Shown here: positions 10,243 through 25,255 of the stretch, piece by piece
Numbering within the stretch: position 1 is the stretch's first letter
Layout of the letters: each line of letters begins with the position of its first letter
From: Adineta steineri
Taxonomy: Eukaryota > Rotifera > Eurotatoria > Adinetida > Adinetidae
Length of the DNA stretch: 64,000 bases
Direction: 5' to 3'
NCBI GenBank assembly: GCA_905250115.1
Contig: CAJNOI010000026.1
Coordinates: 509,902 to 573,901, forward strand
Position numbers and translations under genes: made by a program
Notes under the pieces: model-generated
Seen by the model: only the letters and a program-made list of their open reading frames with translations
The model's database searches: none
What the model was told of the DNA's origin: nothing

Positions 10243-12612
10243 ATGAATGAACGCGACGAGATTGAACAACAAAAATCTCAAGTTAGTCAAACAGTAATGA
10301 AAAAAGATAAAAAATGTTCGAAAACTGAAAATCGATTCAAATCAAAATTTAGTAAGTTATAATAACAAAAAAAAAAAAGAAATTCTTTTTTTATATTTTT
10401 TTTTCATTCTCTTGACATAGAATCCTTAAAAAAATTACCTCATTCAACATCAGCTAATAGTGCAGTTGAAAAAGCACGAACATTTTTTCGTTCATTAGAA
10501 CTTAAACGTCATAATGAACAATCATCATCATCATCATCAATAACAATTTGTCAAAATCATACTATTGATATTCCATCGACTCCTTCAATAACTAATACAA
10601 CTATAATGAATGAAGAAACAAGAAAATTTGATTTTATGTTAAATCCAATAGCACGTACAACGAATATTTCAATAACAAAAGGTACAAAAGTTGATAAGAT
10701 AAATCCTACAGATATGATTGTTTATCGAGTTATGGATAATGATCAAAATTATGATAAATTACCATTAAATTATTTTCAACAAAAATATAAACAATATTTA
10801 AAACCTTCATTACTATATCCTAAACAATATTATAATGAATTATTAAATAAACAAAATCAACATTATTCTATATCTATTGATAAACGTAGTAAGATATTTG
10901 AAAAAATAAAAGAAAGTAATTTCTATTTTATCTTTTAACTATAGACTCATTTTCACACAACAAAGACCCAACATTTAATCCTGATATGAGATATTCAACA
11001 CGTATTTATCCACCCTTTCGTTATCCACCAGCGAATAATAATAATAATAATAATTCATCATCGAATCATCAAATATCGAATTCATTATATGATAATCCAT
11101 TACTCATTTGTAGTCAAATGGAATCTTCATTTCTTGTACCAAGTTCATGTGATCAATCTGCTTCTTCGATCATACGACCGTTACCAACATCATCATCATC
11201 ATCATCATCGTCCTCGACATTAACATGGAATCAATGTGTAGATCGTCTCAATACAGAATATCGTTCGACAATCGATGCACTTGAATTGGCAAAAGAATAT
11301 TTAGAAGATGTCTATATACATCCAACAGATTCAATTTCAAAATATGCTAATTTAGTAGCACGTGGTATTAATGATTTATCAAATAATGAAACAAAAAAAT
11401 CCTCAAGTGTTACATTTTGTTTACCATCATCAATAGATTCAGATATAGAAAAATATTCTTCATTAAAATTAAATAATTCAATCGAAAAAAGTAAAGTTCC
11501 ACCACCTATATTATTTTCGAAACCAAAATTAGTAAAACCTATTGAATTGGATACATTTTCTTCATGTACAAAATTTGATTCTAGTGTTGAAAATGATGAA
11601 AAATTAGATTCAATTGCTAGTATTATTAAAAAATTTAATGATTTAAGTAATTCAATTGCATCTACGATAGAAAAATGTCAAATTCATGAAAAAATAATGG
11701 ATAATTCAACTACTTGTAAATTAAAAAAAAATTCCGATAAATTAATATCATCAGAATTAGTATCAACAAATGAACAAACAACAAATAATTTACAAGAAGA
11801 AGAAACAACATATACAATTGAAACATTCTATAAACCTACAAATAATGATTTATTAATCAATATTCCGCCTATTATAATTACTCGAGAAAATACAACTGCA
11901 GAACAATTTGAATTAGTATATGAAAAACAACATCAAGAAATATCAACAAATACAATTCCTACTCAAGAAAAATCTATAATTGATGAAATAAAACTTTCAC
12001 CAATAAATGAAAGGTCTTCGAACTGTGAAATTAATGATACATCATCAAATAATACTCCGCCTCCAGTACCACCAAAAAATATTCATAAGTTTATTTCACA
12101 AATACCAAAATCTACCATAACAACAATGCATGGTTCTCGTTTAAAACCATCGTCAAAACTTGTTTCATCTTTTAATAAATTAAAACCATCATCTTCAACA
12201 ATTATAAATAATACCATGACTTCTCTACAAAATCCAGTAGAAACAATAAATAATACCGCTCAATTACAAGTATATTTTTTTCGAAGATTTATTAATCAAT
12301 ATCAATAAAATAACCTTTTATTTCAGTCATTACCTACTCCAACCCAACCATCATCAATAAACGATAAAAATATTAGTAAATCTCCAAATGGCATAGGTAC
12401 TTAAAGAAAAATTAAATCAAATTTCTAAACTTATTTTTTTTCAATTAGATCCAACATGTTCTATTCGAAAGAATTATGTAAAATCAATGGTATGCCAACT
12501 TAATACTACTGTATCAGCTCCTTCAGTTGTTTCGCCGTCAACAACTAACAAACGATCTTGTCGTCGTATGCTTATCGAACCAATAACATTCACTAACAAA
12601 AATGCAATTTAA
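10243..12612 (+). CDS. Uncharacterised Ser-rich disordered protein with SH3-type proline motif
   Basis: Five exons: 10243-10351, 10421-10888, 10945-12269, 12327-12396, 12449-12612; all junctions are GT..AG, phases close, and the protein is 711 residues. I do not recognise the family. Seen: a basic N-terminus (KKDKKCSKTENRFKSKFK); a patterned helical segment about residues 270-295 (WNQCVDRLNTEYRSTIDALE); poly-Ser and poly-Asn runs; a class II SH3-ligand-like PPPVPPK near residue 555; a basic C-terminus. Low complexity suggests an adaptor or scaffold. It ends about 75 bases from the convergent arrestin gene. Function is unknown. Confidence 0.8.
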
Positions 12613-12686
12613 CAATGAAAATAAACAAAACGTTTTAAAATGAAAGAATTTATTGTACAAAGAAAAAAAAAGTAAAGAGTTTGAAT

Positions 12687-14007
12687 TTATTCTATGCCAA
12701 TCGGTACAGATAAATGTAGATTAGAAATGATTTCATCATTGATTTGACCTTGTATACGAAATTCATATGTAATAGCAACAGATGGAACATTATCAGGTTG
12801 ACAATTATCATTTGGAATATGAGTTGGTGGTAAATCTGTTGGTAAATTTAATTCAAATATTGTATCTATTTGATTTTCTTGTATATTTTCATTGATTTCA
12901 TTCAAATTACTTGTAAATATTTCATTTTCATGTTTTTTTCCATTTAATGAAATAGTTTGTATTAATTGAACTGTTATCGTTTGAATTTGATTTTGTTTGA
13001 AATTTTTTATTGAAATAAATAATGGAACAATAGAACCATCACGACCAGAATAAAATGATTTTTGTAAACTACATATCATTGTTAGATTATTCAGATCTAT
13101 TAAAAGAAAAAATAGAACTTTATTAAGCTAATCCATATGGAATTCAAATATGAAACACGAGAATATTCTATAGTTAGATGTTTTAGAATAAATACAAATA
13201 TGCAATATTACATAGGAATTTATTACATATTAATATGAACTTGAAAAGTTTGAAACTATTTACTCTACTTTTTTCATACTTACACTTAATGCCTCTCATT
13301 AGACAATAAATTTGCACTGTGTCTGTTATTCTTTTTTTTCCTATCTTTACTAATCTTTTCAAAGTGTATGCGATAATAACGAGTTATTATCTTTTTCTCT
13401 GGATTAAATTCAGGTTTTTTACCTGAAAATCAGGTAAAAAAAAATAATCTATTTATTTTTCGTTAAGTCTAGGAAAATAAGAATATAATATTAAAACGAT
13501 GTAAATACCTGTTACTTTACAAGGTAAAGGAATGTTAATATGAGGTGTTGGTGGTGCTAAGATAATTTTTTTTCTCATATTTGGTAATAATCGTCCATCA
13601 TGATAAATATCAAGATAATATACAATAGAAAATTCTTTAAATTCACATGATGGTGGTAAATTTATGCCAAGTGGAATACGAAATGGAAATGTAATTTGTT
13701 GTTGTTTTATTATTCTTGCAATACCATTTTGATGTGATGTAACAAGTGGAAATGAATATGTAAAAAAAATTTCATTTGTAGAAATTAGTGATGAACTTTT
13801 TTTTGTATCTAATGAAGGCTTATTATGTTCAATTAATTGACCAATTAAATCAACACGAATCTTTTTTTCAATACATAATTTTCTTCGAGCATTCAAATAA
13901 AATTCACCTTGAATTATTGAATGTTTTCGATAAAAATTATTTGTTGATGAAAGTGTTAATAAATATTCAGTATTTGTTAATGAAGATTTTGATAAATTTA
14001 TACCCAT
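12687..14007 (-). CDS. Arrestin-fold protein (alpha-arrestin/ARRDC-like)
   Basis: Two coding exons, 13509-14007 and 12687-13096, joined across a 412-base intron; 302 residues. The N-terminal arrestin lobe shows an early strand then HSIIQGEFYLN and IRVDLIGQL, followed by FPFRIPLG and LPPSCEFKEFSIVYYLD; the C-terminal lobe has SGRDGSIVPLFISIKN and VAITYEFRIQG. Alpha-arrestins act as adaptors linking membrane cargo to trafficking or ubiquitin ligases. The chain stops after VPIGIE and lacks the PPxY tail that recruits NEDD4 ligases, so it is shorter than typical ARRDC proteins. A perfect acceptor (TTTCAG) immediately precedes the ATG and a GTAAGT donor lies at 14090, so there is a 5'-UTR intron. 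Confidence 0.8.
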
Positions 14008-14090
14008 CTGAAACAAAAACAAAATATGTCATTAATTATGAAATAAAAATATAAGAATATAACCATTGCATGTCGCATTTATATACTTAC

Positions 14091-16445
14091 TTGGCAAAAA
14101 GAAAAGTGACAAAGAAAAGATTCTATTAAAAACTTATATCAAAACACGTACGCATATGTCAGATTATTGCTCACCAAGTCTACTAAAATATTCTTATTTC
14201 TAATCGATCAATAATAATTCTCTGTATATGACATATAGGATAATGCACTTAAAATATCTCTATATAAAAAGAAAATCTTAATGCACTTGCTTTTCCTTAT
14301 ATTATAGAATACTGGATGACATTGATTTGCGAACTTAACTAAATATAAAAGTTTGTGCTTCATCTTCATGAAATCTCGTTGGTTATTCTATTAACTAACT
14401 TGTTGTTTTGAATATAAATGATGAAAATAGTGAATGAACATGTTGTTAATATAGTATCCTTAGTATTTAATCGTTTAAATTGCTTTTTAATAATGTAATG
14501 AACCTACGGAGAATATAATTACGTTTTTTCTTTGTAAAAAAATTTTTACCGGTTAGTAAGATAAAGTTGTGAATAAGTATGCTTATTCATTATAAAGAGA
14601 CGTAAAGCATCTGTCGTATGTCAGTAAACAAAAATATAATTAATTACTGCAAGTGTTTATATCCTGAGTAAAATTAAAGTGCCGAAATTCTTTACAAAAA
14701 AATAATCGAAGAAATTTTCTTCGTCTACTCTTAATAAGCCTACTTATATCTCTATTATCTATATTTAGAACACGAAAATATCGTTCATAGTATTTATACG
14801 TTAAAATAAATAAAACCAAATTAATTTGTTGATTAACACATATAACCATGAAAGTTTGTACTCATTCTCATGAACTTATCTCTCAATGACGATTGTAAAA
14901 AATATTTAAGTAGATTTCGACACGTACTAATACTCTTAATAAGAATAGACCGATATAATGCGGAAGAAGAAAAAAAAAGAAATATGTCATTTAAATCTTT
15001 TTGCATTATGGAAAAAAGCAGAAATATTTCCGATTGAAATCTAAGCTTATCTATTAATTTTTACGTTTTAGAACCGATCAATAATCAATACCCGGCGAAT
15101 AAATATGAAATAGTTTACGATCGGTAACTGAAAGAAAAGAAAATTGATTAAATGCCTGTTTTTCTTCGTTATAATGATCAAATACATGCATATATGGAAT
15201 TCTTTCAATATTTTTAATGATTTTCATAAAATGTCAATGTGAACTTTTGGCAAGAAGTAATTGTTTTGAGCTAGGATGTTGACATTAAACTATTACTGGA
15301 TTCTCAGTAGTGTATAATTAGATACTTCTGGAAATTCGAAAACAATCGATCTTTTGATCTTTTCAATAGTGGTATATATGCCACTGCTAACAGTTATTTG
15401 ACCTTAAAATTACAGAAGTTCGCATTTATTAGACTGTTAAGTACTATGCTATAATAATCGAAGGTTAATCATTTATCATTTGAACTACATTAATTAATAA
15501 AATTGCCAAAGATACGATTTACAAACTATGATAAAATTACTCATAATCTATTGAGGTTTTCGACAATTACCAAAAGTTAGATTTTTCATTCTCAGAAGAT
15601 TTTAAATAAACTTTATGCAAAATTTATTATTCTTAGGAAATAGTATTTCATTGATTTCGTAATATTTGAATTAATGTCTATTTTTATTCATCGTCATTAA
15701 TATTCTTGATTTATTAGCATTTAAAAATAATCGATACATATTACTTGCACGTATCGATTTCGAGACAATATATGATTCAATGATCTGAATAACGAAGTAG
15801 AATATCTTTCTGATAATCGTTATTATATAAATAACAGTAATGTAATCATGTGCACTAGAGAGATGAATTCTTATTCTAATAATTCAGAAAATACGTTGCT
15901 GTAATGTTATTATTATTTTTTTATTTTGGAAGAAAGTATATATCTTTAACATGTGATTAAATATTCTCGATTCATTGATTTTGTCTTAGAACAAATTTCT
16001 CTGAATTATAGTAAAATGAATCTTCTCAGAATGTGTAAATGATCTTTAACAATGAAATTCGATTATCTATATGCCTATATCGAATAAAATAAAAGATAAT
16101 TGTATAAAGTTTATCAATATACAATTTTGTTTATCTATCAGCAAACTTTTTCTGTTTATTGTCAATCAAAATACATCATAAAGATTCATTGGAAAATGTC
16201 AAACTGTCAACTAACATAACAAAAATAGACCATGAATATATGACATTTGTATTCTATCTGTCATTTCAACCATATCATTTAATATAGCGAATAAACAAAC
16301 AAGAAAAAAAAGAAAAGAAATTTTTATAAAAATCATTTCGAATAATCAAAAATTTGATTAATTATATTTTTTGTAAGAAATAAAAAAGCGGCATCATATA
16401 TATATATTCTATATACAACAATAGAAAATCGGAATGATTTTAATA
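14091..16445. other. Long gene-free AT-rich stretch
   Basis: About 2.3 kb without a credible reading frame, RNA gene or repeat structure that I can see. It separates the arrestin gene's 5' end from the 3' end of the PHLDB gene. Confidence 0.45.
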
Positions 16446-19400
16446 TTAAGCATTAGCAAATGTATTTCCTCCTTCAGCACCCGTTATAATAACATCAATC
16501 CATATACGCATTAATTCAATTGTCGGTGCAACTAAATAATAAGGTCGTTGAATTGTTTTAACGATAAATGTTGCTTCACGTGGTTCAGGTGATCGTAAAG
16601 ATATTGATTGTAATTGATCAATATAAACTTCAAGAATTGATTGAAAATAAATACAACCACGTAATTTTAGTTCATTTTTATCATGATAATATGATAGTGA
16701 ACGACGTTCACGATCAAATACAAACCAACGACGATTCCATGTTTTAAATTTAATTCCACCCATTTTATGAAGATAACCACGACATGTTGTTGATGTTAGA
16801 GATATGTGTGATGAATTTAAAATATGACCAGCACCTTCAATATGTGCACGAAGATCAAAATCAGCTGAACGTATTGGTAAATAACGTGTTAATGGACGTT
16901 CCTTAGAGAGAAAAAATAAGATAAATTAAAGAACAAAAACTAATTTTTATACTTGTGCACGAGTTTTTTCACGTAATTTAACTTGATAATCATTAGTTGA
17001 TTTTTGTTCGCATTCAACACGATTTATATTCTCCTCAAACCGTTCACGTAACTTAAAAATAAATATAGAATAAAAATATAGATATTTATTAATTATTCTA
17101 CTTGTGGTTCATGATGAGGTTTTTTTTCGAATTTAATTTTATTCATCATTTCATTTAAATCATCAGTTTTTCCCGTTCTAATTAAAAGAATATAGAATTT
17201 ATTTTAAGAAAAAGTTTTGGAGAAATCATACTTTGATGTAGATAATTCATCTTGATAATTTAATGATCTATATAGATGTAATGGAGTTGATTGATGGATA
17301 GTATTATTATTATTGGACCATATATCTAAAATTATATAAATGAAAAAATTTTTTATTAGAAATAAATTTTATTAACCATGTATTTTTCGTTCGAATTCAT
17401 TTGCTTCAATTTTTTTCTGTTTATAAATTAATTGAAGTTTTTGTTTTTCACGTTCAAGTTTATCTTTTTCCATTGTTGCTTGATGTAAAGCTATATATTG
17501 TTGATGATCAAGTTCACGTAAAGTATTCTAAAGATAAACAAGAGTTTTTCTAAGTTCTTTTTTTTTCATATGAAATATTTTACTTGTCGCATTTTTGCAT
17601 TTTGTGTAACAAGTTTTTGTTCATTTCGAAAATGTTCTTCACTTTGCTCAAGTTCAGATTCACAACGTGTTTCTAATTCCATTAATTGAAATTCTAAATC
17701 TTCATAATTTTTTCGAGTTGCAGAAATAATTTCTTTTTTCCTAAAATATATTATTAAGAATTTTATATAAATATTCGAATTAAAATTTATACTGAAGAAT
17801 TTTCTCATCTGATGCACGATATTGTTGTTCATAATCACGTAATTCATGCTCAAGTCTAAATAATATTTGTTGAGTATAACTGATTTCATTTCGCATCTAA
17901 ATATAAAAAGTATTATTTTTAGATAGAAAAAAAATGAACTTTTTTGTTTTTTACACAATCTTTTTCCGTCATTATTCGTTCAACTAATAATTGTAAATTT
18001 TTTATGTAATTGTCGTATTTTTTGTTGATCACTTTCACTTGCATCTAAGATTTGTTTAAATACTAATTCATGTTCACCTTCAATCAATGCTTGTTCAATT
18101 TGGAGCTAAAAAATAAAACAAAAAAAGATTTCGGTATAGAATACAACGTTTTTCTTTTATTATCAGACACAGTCGATAATTATAACTATCATCATTGAAT
18201 GTAATAGTAACACTAGACATGATCTTTTCTTCTCTATTCAATCTATTGCTAATATTCTTTACATGAGGAAGACAAAAAAAATAATCATCATTTTTCTTAT
18301 TCTTCTTCTTTGATTTGTGACGAAAGAATTTGTAATTAGACGATAATTCTATGTATAATAAAAAGAAATATCGGTTAACAGATGGTACAATACGTGATAT
18401 GTACTTGGTTTAGATTTGGAACGTTCTTTTCTTTATGACTATGTACATAAAGAAGAAATTTTTTTCTACCGAAAGACAGACACGCACATGTCAGAAAAAG
18501 AGAAGATCAAGGAAAGCATAGGAAAGTGATTTAGCCGAAGGAGCCAATTATACATAATAATAGAAAAAATATGATGTTCATCTCTAATATCTTACCTCTC
18601 GCATAACTTCATTAAGGCGACTTTCAATATCGACAATATTCTTTTTAATATAAGTCATATCAGTTAAAATTTTATGATAATATGTTTCATAATGTTTTAA
18701 TTGATTCATATTGATTGTACCATGACTAGGGTCCTAAAAAAAAGTAATTATTTAATATAATTAACATTGAATAAGTAAATCTAATTTCATCGATCAGAAA
18801 ACATTGCTAAGCCTTGTCCCCGATACATGTCCTGATTGAATCAATAAAAATCAATTGATTTAATCTATGATGGGAAAAACCACTAAGAATATTTATTCTA
18901 TTTGAAGGGTAGATATCATAAATATGATAAAAGAAAGAACTAGGTCAACTATTCAAAAACAATTTTTTTTGTTTCATACTTCATTAATACTTGATTTTGA
19001 TGTTGGATTCGTATCAATAACAATGCCGGAATCAAAGGTTGGTACTTTATATGGAACAGATGATCGTTTTTGAAGCCAAGATGTATTTATATTATTTGTG
19101 TCAAAATCAATTGGATAAAGAATTTTTGTTGATAATTGAGGTGATGTCATAAAAATACTTTTAAGACTAGATGCTTTACGTTGTTGAGAATTATTTTGTT
19201 CTTGTCGAAAAATATATTCAGATCGAGTTAAAAGTTTTTCATCAGATGATGAAAGTAATTCCGCTGATGATGATGATGTATCCGAGAGAAATTTCTCTTC
19301 ACTTTTGACTTTCATTGGATAAGAATTATTTTCAATAGAATTAAATGGTTCTCGTAAACAACGAGGAATAGGATTTCTTGCGTAATGTGTACGTAAAAGA

Positions 19401-21642
19401 CCATTTGTAAGAATACGTCGATTAAATGAAATTTTTCGTTCATTATTGTTTGATATTTGTTTTTTTTATTAAATTATTTTCATCAATTAAAGACGAAGTC
19501 GGATGAACTAATGAACAATCTGTCAAAGAATGATGAATATCTGGAATATCTTTATAATGAACTAAAGAAATAAATCAATTATATAAATGACAAACCATAT
19601 ATATATTTACTTGTGTTTTGTAATGGTGGTATTGATGATGATGAAATAAAATCTGACAAACTCGATGATGAAGATTGAATGACTTTCATTGTTTTAATAT
19701 GTGGAGAGAATGGTTGCGATGGTACTGATTGTTCTTGTATAGAAGATGAGAGTAACATTGGAGAAGATCGTGATGGTATTTGTTGTTTAGATGATAATGA
19801 TGAAGACAAATTATCAGCAATGATTACTGGTGATGACGATGAATTTTCATTGTGACTTATTGTTAAAGGTGATTGATTATAAACTTTTGACATAATCGTA
19901 GCTGTTGTCCCACACAATCGAGACACTGAAAGAGTACTATTAAGCTTTGAATATCCTTCCATTGAAGCATCTGTATAGCGTGAATCAATACGCGTTCGAT
20001 CAGACGTAATCGGAGAATGATAGGATAGAGTTGTTGAAATAATAGATTTCGGGATTGGATGAATAATGGAATACTATTAGAAGAAATTAAATAAATAATA
20101 TTCTATTTATATATATATATTCTATTTACTTTTGTTGATTTATTAACAGTTGCAATATCATAGACGACTAATTTATCATAAATATCATCATTGACTAGGT
20201 CTTCTTCAGTATCAGGTTGCGGACTTGGTGATTCATATATAGTTGAAAGACGATCGAGGGAATCTTCACGTTGATCCATAGTTATTAATGATAAATCATC
20301 GATATTTTCAATTTGATTATCATTCTCAAATAGAATAGTTTCATCATTATTATTATCGACTAATATAATTATTGGGGTTAAACTTTTATTAATTTCTAGA
20401 CAGAGATTTTCTTGTTGTTGTTGTTGTTTTTCATCATCATCATCACGACGTAATTGTTCAAGTTCTTCTTCATTTTCTTCAGTTATAGTTAAACAACTAT
20501 TGATCAATGGAGAGCTAATAAAATTATCAATTGGTTCATAATCTATTGTTTCAGATGAATAATCATCTTCCTGTCAAAAATTTATAAATAAATTAATTCT
20601 ATAATTAATAATAAGCCCTTACAAAAAATACGGCTAATCTTGATTGTAACTGATCTGATGTATCATTCGGATCAGATAAATCGATATTATAAACAAAATT
20701 ATCAATAGTTGATTGTTGTTGTTGTTGATCACACTGTACAAAAGCAGCTAATTCTTTATCATAGATTTCTTTTGATAGAATAGGTGTTGATCTACTTCGT
20801 TGTAAATGTGAATCATAATCATTATTATTTTCTTCATCATCATCATCATATTCAATTTCAAATGAATCAAGATTTGTTAATGTTGCAATTGAGATATTAT
20901 TACTATCATTTGTTGAATTTTCTCGACGATGACGACGATGTATAAGTAAATCATCAACACTTTTACTTTGATATTTGATCTTTGATGTGAATATGGAATT
21001 ACTATGACTTCTTTTTAGTAAATCTTCAAGTGCGAAAAGTAAATGACGAGATGATGACTCTTCTATAAGAATAAAATATATTCGATATTTTCATTATTTA
21101 TGTTTTTTTTATTTCTTTTATTTTCTTTTGATTTGTTTCTTTTAACACGTATTATTGGTTGGGTCACATTTTTTTATGCGTATCTGATTGAGACCACGCA
21201 TATACGCTATACGTCCTTTTTTTTTTATCATCAATATTACTACTACTACTTGTATTATTCTATATTTCTACACTTTACGACCACATTAATCTTATTACAT
21301 ATATAATCATCAGAAGACGACGGTCTACTAACGGTTAATCTAATATTAATATAATGTCAAATTCATGCACAGAATGTATGAATTTTGTTCTGTTCTTCTT
21401 AACAATACTATGCTATTATATTATAAATAAATATAAGCAGGTTTTTCTTTCTTTTTTTTCTTCTTCTTCTTCTCTCTTATGATCGTTTGTTTTCACAGTT
21501 AGACATTGCTATTCAAGCGATTATTGTTATAAAGCCTTTTATCTTCGCAAAAATATCAACATATTGACAATAATTATATAAAAAAATTATATTTACCTTG
21601 TTGAGACTCATCATCATTATTATTATTACCATCACGATTCAT
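16446..21642 (-). CDS. PHLDB: PHLDB/LL5-like protein with coiled coils and C-terminal PH domain
   Basis: Fourteen exons from the ATG at 21642: 21597-21642, 20623-21062, 20130-20570, 19611-20073, 18980-19561, 18596-18733, 17955-18105, 17793-17896, 17584-17740, 17377-17527, 17232-17325, 17102-17177, 16953-17051, 16446-16901. About 1131 residues. Acidic and Ser-rich N-terminal half, then coiled coil (for example KKEIISATRKNYEDLEFQLM), then ERPLTRYLPIRSADFDLR and CRGYLHKMGG leading into a PH domain (KTWNRRWFVFDRERRSLSYY, MRIWIDVIITGAEG) that closely matches vertebrate LL5/PHLDB. LL5 proteins bind PIP3 and anchor microtubules at the cortex. No FHA domain is seen, as in PHLDB2. Two exons each need one surplus base removed (T6 at about 17998-18003 and T8 at about 19460-19467, plus strand) for frame and splice phase to close; a sequence error is likelier than loss. 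Confidence 0.9.
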
Positions 21643-23107
21643 TTTGCATGTATTTTCTTCTATCATATTGATGCATATAAATTCATAAATTTATCTTAGA
21701 TTGATCGGCAACAATAAATTAATAATTAAGACATTAAAAGCATCTGAAGTATTAGTTTTAAATGGATATATGTACAAATAAGTGTGTGAATAAAGAAGAA
21801 AAAAAAAGAGAGAATAAGAACAAGCAGAAAATGATCAAACTATCTTCATTAATGTATATACTCGAGTGTATTCGACCTTGCGGGGATGGCAAGCGTGCAA
21901 TCGCTACGTGTAATAGGAATAAGAATAATGTGCGAGAACACAATCGTAGAGTATAAAACGAGGCACACGCTAACACTCTATAAGAAGCAAAAGTAAAGGA
22001 AGGAAAGAGAGAGAGAGAGAGGGAGAGAGAGACGCGGATAGAGAAAACAAGATGTGTATGTTGATCGGCAAAGAAAAGCGGCAATATGCATTGTCAACAA
22101 TCCAAAGAAGAAAAAAAAGATTAGAAAATGGTAGATAAAGGAAAAGTTTATTATGCTATTCAAATTCATTTACTATTCATTTAATTATTCTGATCTAATA
22201 TCTCTCAATTATTTCAAGCAAAGATCTACTTCATGAAAATATAAACAAATTAATGTTCTCGTTGTCTTATCTAAATATTGACAAAGGATTTCACATATAC
22301 AACAACAAAAATATCAACATAATTATCCGCTTAGTTAACTATATTTGTATGCTTATATACCCATCGATTTCGTTAACAACATAATCAATTAGAAAAGTAT
22401 CAAATATTCTACATTAAATAAGAATCTTATTCTTTCCTATTAATTTATTTAGATTTCTAAAAAAAATCGTCAAAGATCAACATAACCATTATGCATATTT
22501 ATTTGAAAAGTGATATCATTTATGATGTTTTACTTTAGATAAAGAAAATTCTTCGAAAATAAGCTCGAGAACTGCTTGTTGAGTAATGAGTAAATACGAA
22601 AGGGTATATATGGAAACGGAAATAATATTTTCTTTCTACCTTGTTCCTACATTTTTTTATCAGAGTTTTATTTCAATAGAGATATGAATTTGTATATTAT
22701 GGTTTTAATATCAAAATTTATTTGAATTCTTATATACGAATATTTCAAGAAGATTTAAATTGAGTCTGAAATTGAATAACAATATAGAAATATATTTTTA
22801 ACACTAAATGAAATTATTGATTATCAAGGACTTATAATGGTATTTTACTATTTAGAAATATGTAATTTATTTCGAGGAACAAACATGATAAATTAATGAT
22901 AATAGTTCTATTCTAGTCTGAACACGACATTCACATTTTTTCCTTGTAGTTGATCGAGATATGATGGCATTTTTATTATGCTGATGATTATGTGATAAGA
23001 ATATAAGTCTAGCCACAATAGACAAGTCTATGTCCTCAGAAAATGATCGGCATCTATGGACTATATACTTATATTCATTCTATAGTATTCATATTGAATT
23101 CTTAGAT
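21643..23107. other. Gene-free stretch with a GA-rich microsatellite
   Basis: 5' flank of the PHLDB gene. At about 22006-22032 there is a purine-rich run (gaga repeats), giving long but meaningless open frames on both strands. No gene seen. The left arm of the inverted duplication begins near 23108. Confidence 0.5.
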
Positions 23108-23193
23108 GAAATTTCTAGCTATAATTTATTATTTGGAAATGAATGAAAAATAAAAAAAAATAGTTTAAAAAATGAGTCAATAATTAAAAAGTT

Positions 23194-24082
23194 CTAGGCA
23201 ATGCAACCATATACCTTCTTCACTTTGTAAAGATCAGTCTCGGTCAACTTGTTTCCCGCACCCATTGTATATCGCCAACTTTTATCATTTTGTGAAGCGG
23301 GTACCATGACAGGTAAACCATTTGTAGAAAAGCTGTCCGAGGTATAGTGCATAATGGAATCTAAATAAGATGAATAAAGATTATATAACGTATATAGAAC
23401 TATAATATTATTATCAGTTCATCTTACTAAAATCATACGGTAATCCAAAACTCAGAATGGAACCTTGAGGATCTTTATCAAAGTTGTGCTTTTTTTCTAA
23501 AATAAACTTATATAATGATAAAAGTAAAAATTATACTGTCGATCGTACTTGGTTCTACATTTTCATAAAGAATTTTTACATAAGTATCTCTATCAAGACG
23601 TTTTTGTTCATGAGGGAAGCCAAGAGCATGAAGAAATTCATGTTGAATTGTATCTGCTGTCAAGCAACCGCTTCTATCAAGTGATAACTCCTGAACACCA
23701 CTTTCCACTACTAGACCAGTTCTAGACCAGCATCTATCAATGAATATGATTTATTTATCACATTATGTCTAATTTGCATTAGAAGACAATAAGAAAACAC
23801 TTACCCATCCAAACTCTGCACACGTATCCAAGCAACATGTTCACTTGTACGAGGAACAAATTTCACACAATTGCCTGATTTTGCACTGAGGTCTGCAAGA
23901 CTACTCTTAATCAAGTCAACATCAGCTGAACTGTATACACTGTCGATCTCATAAGGTATAGTATTATCAGGCCATTTTTTTAGAGTTCCAATATCACCAC
24001 GTTTTTGTGGTGGATTATCACATCGAAAGGCAATGCACGAGAGCACAAAACAACATAATAAAAGATAAAAAGTGTTCAACAT
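23194..24082 (-). CDS. Secreted astacin-family metalloprotease, copy A
   Basis: Four exons: 23805-24082, 23549-23733, 23428-23496, 23194-23360; 232 residues, all phases close. A signal peptide (MLNTFYLLLCCFVLSCIAF) is followed by a very short pro-region and a compact M12A catalytic domain starting about WPDNTIPYEID. The zinc site HEFLHALGFPHEQ matches HExxHxxGxxHE, and the Met-turn is SIMHY. No EGF, CUB or ShK domain follows, so this is a minimal digestive- or hatching-type astacin. It is transcribed away from the PAN-CAP gene. Relative to copy B the active site is identical, with scattered differences elsewhere (for example WSRTGLVV against YSDVGLAV). Confidence 0.93.
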
Positions 24083-25255
24083 ATTGAGGACAAAGCTTTT
24101 TTTATCTAGAAATAAAATAAAATATAATAATAACAATATATATTGGTCTATGTAGTAATCAAAAACAAACTATTCTAATCATTACACACTCTCTAAAAAT
24201 CGATCATTGATATCACTTAAAAATATTTGGATCATCATCATAATATAGTACGTCCAAAAAGTAATATTATTGATTGAACGATTATACTATAAAATATTTT
24301 GATGAAAGATATCTTCAGATATACATATTCAAAAATGAACTAAAAAAATCATTGAATTCAAGAATAATTACTTACAATCCATTACGAAAAAGATGACTGT
24401 AAGAAATTTTTTAATATAAGTCAGACCATAGGTGTTATTCGAAAGTATATAAGATATGCTTCGACTGTCTAACTGCGACTGAGAATATAGAATAGCAATA
24501 TTATCAAATGATCATTGATTCGAAAAATAATGACTGTAAATGAATATAATATCATCTACCTTTATGAGAAAGAAGTATGTCATTGGAGAGAAAAAAGAGA
24601 GGGAAAAGCTATATACCTCACTTCGATATGGTAATCGATAAAACCCTGTTTTTTTGTTTTTGTTTATCCACATTCATGACTTACGTATGAGTGTCGTAAT
24701 TAAAAAAAATAAAATGACAGATATATATCCCTATTTTTCTGTTAAGAAAGTGATAGCCAATGTATGGTGTCTTTCGAAAATATTGTAATAAATAGTGATT
24801 TATTTAAACAACAACAACAATTACCAAATAAGTTGACAGTTATTTCAATGAAATGAAAAATCGGTCAGATTTGTTGTTTTGTCGAGTATATTCTAAATGA
24901 CAGATAATACGTAGGAGATATATGGGACATAACAGCATCACATATATTTACCTTTGTTTTTTGACATAAGAAGAAAATTAAATATGAATAATATTTTGAG
25001 GGGTATTTTTTATCAATATCGTACGATCGATTTTTATTTTCATGGTCAAAGTGAAACAGAGAGAGAGAGCGAAGGAAGAGAAGTAGGGTTTAACCTATTT
25101 ATTTTACTTGTCTACAGTAACATCGTTACGCTTCTTTGGTTTCTATAGAAGATAAAGGTATACCTATTTCTTTTTTTTTCAGTATCTCTTCTCATTTGGT
25201 TTCAAGCAACAAGTTTCGCATTTTCTTGTTGTTATTGTATTGCATATTGGTGAAG

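Noticed and set aside
14640-14849. 69-codon minus-strand frame
   Set aside because: AT-rich noise in an otherwise empty 2.3 kb spacer.
21758-22169. Long overlapping open frames on both strands near the GA repeat
   Set aside because: They arise from a gaga microsatellite and purine-rich sequence, with no domain or splice support.
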